Shown: piece by piece, positions 59,720-64,000 of the stretch
How positions within the stretch are numbered: the stretch's first letter is position 1
Layout: each line of letters opens with the position of its first letter
Assembly (NCBI GenBank): GCA_019671135.1
Contig: JAHRHY010000022.1
Coordinates: 248,001 to 312,000 of the forward strand
DNA length: 64,000 nt
Source: Linnemannia hyalina
Lineage: Eukaryota; Mortierellomycota; Mortierellomycetes; Mortierellales; Mortierellaceae
Direction: 5' to 3'
Program-made: the position numbers and the translations under genes
The notes under the pieces: generated by a model
Told to the model about the DNA's origin: nothing
The model's input: only the letters and a program-made list of their open reading frames with translations
Databases searched by the model: none

Positions 59720-59727
59720 TATAAAAG
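59720..59727 (+). promoter_or_regulatory. TATA box (TATAAAAG) of the M13 peptidase gene
   Basis: Located 176 bp before the start codon, followed by a C/A-rich leader with CACACAA repeats and no ATG. Confidence 0.65.
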
Positions 59728-59895
59728 GGAATCTCCCACACTTCAGCTACCCAGCATCATAAACTACTTTCCACAAGCACTCACACAATCAACACAGTAT
59801 CCGCTACTACAGCTCATAAAAGATCGACCTCGCCTCTTCGTCACACAAACAAGTACACACACACAACAAGCACACATACATAAAAAACGTCTACC

Positions 59896-62799
59896 ATGGT
59901 TTCCACAAAACTTGCGGTCTTCATGGCTATCGGTTCTGCGATCAGCATGGTCGCAGCAGCACCCATCTGGAACGTAGGCGAAAATGGATCTCGTCTGCTC
60001 AACCAAGTAAGAAACACCACACAGCTCTCCACCGGTCCATCAGCTTTGTTTTTACGAATGACATTGAAATCCCTCTAAATCTTGAGCCCATTTTTCTTTA
60101 CTCGCTTTAGGACGTCTGTAATACCCCCGAATGTATCGCCACTGCAGAAAGCTTCCTCGGTTACATGAACCCCAATGCTGACCCATGCGATGACTTTACC
60201 GAGTTCACTTGTAAGTCATACCGCCCAATTCGTTTTTGTTTATAACTTTTTAGTTTTCTATCACCCCTAACATTTCTTTTTACTACTCATTAACGTAGGC
60301 GGAGCATTCTACGAGAAGACAGTTGTTGATGTCAACACGACATCGGTCAACTTTCAAACGATCATGTCTAGTCGAAACAACGTATGTCGAACGCGCTTCT
60401 CTATTACCATCCCATTTCGCTTGTGTTCTTCAAACATACCTTGAGCCACGGTACTGACGAAAACTAATTCCTTCCTTGATTGTCGCTTCCAGATTATCAT
60501 CCGTGAGATCGCTGACGCGGCGCTGGGAAAGGCGCCTAAACCTGCACCAGGCGACAAGGCAGCGGAGAGCAACCTCAAGAAGCTGCACGATATGTACGCC
60601 AGCTGTATGAATGTCGATGCGATTCAAACTGCAGGTCAGCAGCCCTTGACCAAACAAGTCCAGTCGGTTCTCAGTCTCATCCCGGATACGCCCGCCATCG
60701 ACAAAGCTGCTCTTGCCAAGACCATGGCGCAGTTGATCAAACTGGAAGTGCTCATCTTTTACAATATCGGCGTCGGACAACAGCTTTATAACCCCCGCTA
60801 CAGCAGTATTCTAGGCATGCAAGGAGGATTGACACTCCCTATCACTAGTTACAACCAGAGCCTCACAGACGCGGCAGATCTTGTACCCGACATTGCACAG
60901 CAGTTCCAGAAGGTCCTTGGAGTAACAGTTCCTTCTGCCACCAATGGTACTACACCCGAGATTGAGCCCGCGGTCGATCAGGAGTGGACTACTGCTGCCC
61001 AAGATGTCATTGCCTTCGAGACTTTGCTTGCCGATGCGACAGCTAAGACCACGCGCCCAAACCTGGATCCAGAGTTGCCCATGTTTAACAACCCCATAAC
61101 GGTCGAAGAACTCTCCAACGCTACCCCATCGATTGACTGGCCACTGCTTCTGTCCGAGCTCCTTCCAGTTGACGTCAAGTATGGTCGCCCGCTCAGTGTC
61201 CAATCGCCCGAGTTCTTGCCGGCCCTCGAGACTCTCCTTAGCTCGACCTCGGTCAAGACCCTCCGAAATTACTTTGCCTGGCGCATCATTTCCGCCCAGA
61301 AAGAACGTCTAAACACGGCCGCAATTCCTGGACAAGAACGGTGGGAGGTGTGTAACGAAGCCGTCACTAAGACCCTTCCCGACATTGTGGGCCACTACTT
61401 TGTTGAACGTACTCTCCTAGAGTCCGACCAGACCATCTTCAGAACCATGCTTCAGAGTATCATCTCCGCCTACGGAGAAGGGTTCCCAACCCTTAGTTGG
61501 ATCGATCAGATCACTTTGGACGGCGCCCTCAAGAAACTCCACGCCATGGGCCTCGTTGTTGGACAGTCTGCAGAATCCCCCAACGGCGCCTCGTCCGAGT
61601 CTGTCGAGGAGTACTACAGCGGATACGATGTCGACGCCTCAGACTACTTTAGCAACTGGAACAAAAAGTCGGTCTGGGCGGCCGAGAAGTCATTTGCGAC
61701 CGTGAACGAGCCTTATGTGCAGAAGAAGATCCCTCAGATGGCTCCAACTGACGTGAATGCCGTATATATGTTTACCACGAACCATATCTATGCATTTGCT
61801 GGCATTATGCAGTCGCCAATGTTCCATGCTTCTAACCCAGAGTATGTCAACTTTGCTGGGTTGGGAGGTATTGCCGGACACGAGATCGGAGTAAGTACCT
61901 TTATTGCAGCTGTCTTTCTTTGTTCTTGAATGTTTGTTTCTCAGCTGTTTGTGTACTTTTTTTTTTCTGACACGCGTCTTTTTTTCTCTGTTTGCTTACT
62001 TACAAAAAAAATAGCATGGCTTCGACAGCAGCGGAAGGAAATTTGATTTCACCGGCAACTTCACCAACGTAAGTCCCTGTCCTCTCCCACTTTATCCTTA
62101 CTTTTCTCCTTGCCACCAGCTTTCTTACTCACACTCTGGCCTTCTTCCTTTTTTTTCCCTCTCTTCTTATTAGTGGTGGACTCCAGCGACTGAAAAAACA
62201 TTTACCGAAAAAGCACAGTGCTTCAACGAGCAGTATGCCAACTACACGATCAAGGGGCCCGATGGCACGGATTTACATCTCGATGGACCCAAGACGCTTG
62301 GTGAGAACATTGCCGATAACGGAGGTGTCAAGTACGCTTTCCGCGCCTGGCAGAGCCGTCTCAAGGCTGATCCCACTGGCAAGAAGTAGGTTTCTCTTCA
62401 TATCGCTTCACTCTTTTGCTCCCTTATTCCTCTTTTCTCCCCCGCCGCAAAGATCCGTCACACAGGGCGCGAAATTTTCATCTCCACATCCTTGCTCACC
62501 GAAACCTTTTTTTCATCTCTTACCTACCCCTCGCCCCTACTTAATACAGGTACAAGAACTTTAAACTCCCTGGACTCGAAAAGTACACCCCCGAACAACT
62601 GTTCTTCATCTCCCACGGAAAGGTCTGGTGCAGCAAGGAGACGCCCGAATACTCCGCGACACTCATTAACGTCGATAACCATTCCCTCAACAAGTTCCGT
62701 GTCCTGGGTTCTCTCCAGAACTCGGTCGAGTTTGCAGAGGCTTTCAAGTGTGCGCCCAGGACGCGGATGAACCCCGAGAAGAAGTGCTCTCTGTGGTAG
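59896..62799 (+). CDS. Secreted M13 (neprilysin-type) zinc metallopeptidase
   Basis: Extracellular endopeptidase cleaving small peptides before hydrophobic residues. Seven exons: 59896-60006, 60111-60210, 60299-60381, 60493-61890, 62015-62068, 62174-62385 and 62550-62799, all phases agreeing, giving 735 aa. The signal peptide is residues 1 to about 22 (MVSTKLAVFMAIGSAISMVA); there is no second membrane segment, so it is secreted rather than a membrane ectoenzyme. The N-terminal M13 signature is NPNADPCDDFTEFTCGAFYE. The catalytic domain has NAVYMFTTNHIYAFAGIMQS, the zinc motif HEIGH (H561, E562, H565) and ENIAD (E626 third ligand, D630), and ends with the family CxxW (CSLW, 732-735). The 124-bp intron after 61890 splits the zinc motif as HEIG|H. 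A damaged inverted paralogue lies 1 kb upstream. Confidence 0.95.
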
Positions 62800-62829
62800 A
62801 AAAAATGATATCCACCCTTGTACCACCAC

Positions 62830-63660
62830 CATTTTGATACAAATAAAGAACTCGAACTCATTGTTCATGAGGGCAAACCACACCTTTTCATTTCGGAGAA
62901 GAAAAAAAAAACGTTGGTGTTTGTTTGTTGTTGTGGCCTCTCGTTGCATTCCTCGGTCTACCACTATTCTATCACTATGGGTTCAAGGTCAACGGTGGCG
63001 ACTGAGAAGCCCGCCTCTCTTTCCCTTTTTCCTGTGACACAATATTATATCCTTCGCACAATCTCAGACTCACACGCCAACTCACCACTTTTTTCATTAC
63101 TCGCACGAAGTACCTCCCTACTGTTCGAAGAGCCATCGCGTTTTTTCTAGAACTGAAAAGACCCGGCGACCAGATATTCTACGCGACCTACAACGTCCCT
63201 TCTCTCCCTCCCTCGTTCAATGAACTACCTTCTCATCTTACTTTCTTTCATTCCTCCGTTCTTTCTTTTCCTGAGATCGACCTCTTTGTTTCCCATTATG
63301 CGTCATTGGAATCACGACGATATTAATTATGCTGTTGGTACCCTTTTGTTCAAAGAAGGTTGTCGTCATGACATGGACTCCAATGCATGTTTTTATTTGC
63401 TGGTCGTTAGCTCTCTCTCTCTCTCTCTCTCTCTCGAACACGCATGCGCATTCACGTTGATGCAGCCATATTCATGGCGACCACATATCTCAATCGTCTA
63501 TTGTACATCATGGCCGCACACTCCAAGTGCTAAAGTCATATGCCAGCATTTCCTGACATCTACTATTTTCACTCGCTTAATCCAAAGTTACAAGAAAAAA
63601 ATACATACGGTGTCATACTAGGTGGTTATTACTCTGAAGGAAAAAAAAAGAAAAAGAAAA
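62830..63660. other. Convergent intergenic region
   Basis: 3' region of the M13 gene followed by CT-rich and AT-rich sequence, with a (CT)n run near 63412-63435 and an A-rich tract at 63641-63662. No gene recognised. Confidence 0.5.
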
Positions 63661-63670
63661 AAGAGGGTGT

Positions 63671-64000
63671 CTACGAGATGGTATATCCATTAATAATAAC
63701 AACAATGTTCCGTTCAGAGATCTTGGCCCGGACTTTCTCCTCATGCTCCAGAACCGCATACCCATCCAACGTCCGATCATCGCAAACCATGAAGATCTCC
63801 ATCGGTGACTTGCCCTCTGGGATCTTGTCCGTGATTGGTCCCAGCAAGGCGGGTGGGAGTGGGTTGTGTTGTTCGACTTGGAACTTTGTCATGTGTGAAA
63901 AGTCCAGAACTTGGAGGAGACGTTCCCATTCTTCGGGGAGGATGGTCGCTCCAGAGACTTGGAAGGATTCGATGGTTTCCTTCCTGGTCTTCTTGAGCTG
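63671..64000 (-). CDS. C-terminal part of an unidentified protein (cut by window edge)
   Basis: A minus-strand frame open from the right window edge to a TAG at 63671, 109 codons. Codon use is like the firm genes. The visible part contains ESFQVSGATILPEEWERLLQ, VLDFSHMTKFQVEQHNPLPP and ends VVIINGYTIS. Alternating short strand-like and helix-like segments resemble the tail of the irregular LRR/F-box-type proteins common in such fungi, but I cannot name a family. No intron is evident in the visible part. Confidence 0.6.
   Translation of the reverse strand, partial: QLKKTRKETIESFQVSGATILPEEWERLLQVLDFSHMTKFQVEQHNPLPPALLGPITDKIPEGKSPMEIFMVCDDRTLDGYAVLEHEEKVRAKISERNIVVIINGYTIS

Overview
The window looks like nuclear DNA of a filamentous fungus. 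An early-diverging Mucoromycota/Mortierellomycotina-type species fits best. Direct evidence: coding regions rich in C/G-ending codons are broken by GT-AG introns of mostly about 55-300 bp. Promoters carry TATAAAA boxes followed by pyrimidine-rich leaders. The protein set includes SPX-VTC, an Ecm3-type AEC transporter, KRE9/KNH1-like, F-box/LRR, Sel1-repeat and secreted M13 peptidase families. The species assignment is inference; no rRNA or other phylogenetic marker is present, and I see no tRNA, CRISPR array or transposase.

Layout. Positions 1-15.3 kb hold no recognisable protein gene. They do hold two long minus-strand leader-like blocks: pyrimidine-rich, almost free of ATG, each ending in a splice donor. 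One follows a TATA box at about 2.19 kb. Positions 15.8-17.2 kb (+) encode a triple-KH RNA-binding protein. Positions 17.5-23.2 kb (-) encode, in tandem, a DusA-type tRNA-dihydrouridine synthase and an SPX/VTC/DUF202 vacuolar polyphosphate-complex subunit with a CACGTG box upstream. Positions 23.4-34.9 kb lack recognisable genes but contain three further ATG-free leader-like exons on the minus strand and one small plus-strand ORF. Positions 34.9-37.7 kb (-) encode an auxin-efflux-carrier (Ecm3-like) transporter in five exons, with about 580 bp of ATG-free leader. Positions 38.3-43.4 kb are purine/pyrimidine-skewed and largely empty. Positions 43.4-47.7 kb (-) encode a multi-exon RS/RRM/RRM/C2H2/G-patch splicing factor of RBM5/RBM10 type. 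Positions 50.8-51.7 kb (+) encode an intronless secreted KRE9/KNH1-like protein. Positions 54.2-55.8 kb (-) encode an F-box/LRR-like protein. Positions 56.7-58.9 kb contain two decayed genes tail to tail: a Sel1-repeat pseudogene (+) and the 3' part of an M13 peptidase pseudogene (-). Positions 59.9-62.8 kb (+) encode an intact secreted M13 (neprilysin-type) metalloprotease. The window ends inside a minus-strand gene of unknown function.

The genes do not form a cluster or pathway; they are unrelated housekeeping and accessory genes. I found no convincing new biological system. The observations most worth following are the strand-specific ATG depletion of kilobase-scale pyrimidine leaders, an in-frame stop-free hydrophobic intron in the VTC gene, a bacterial-class DusA with a presequence-like N-terminus and a second in-frame Met, and the inverted M13 gene/pseudogene pair.
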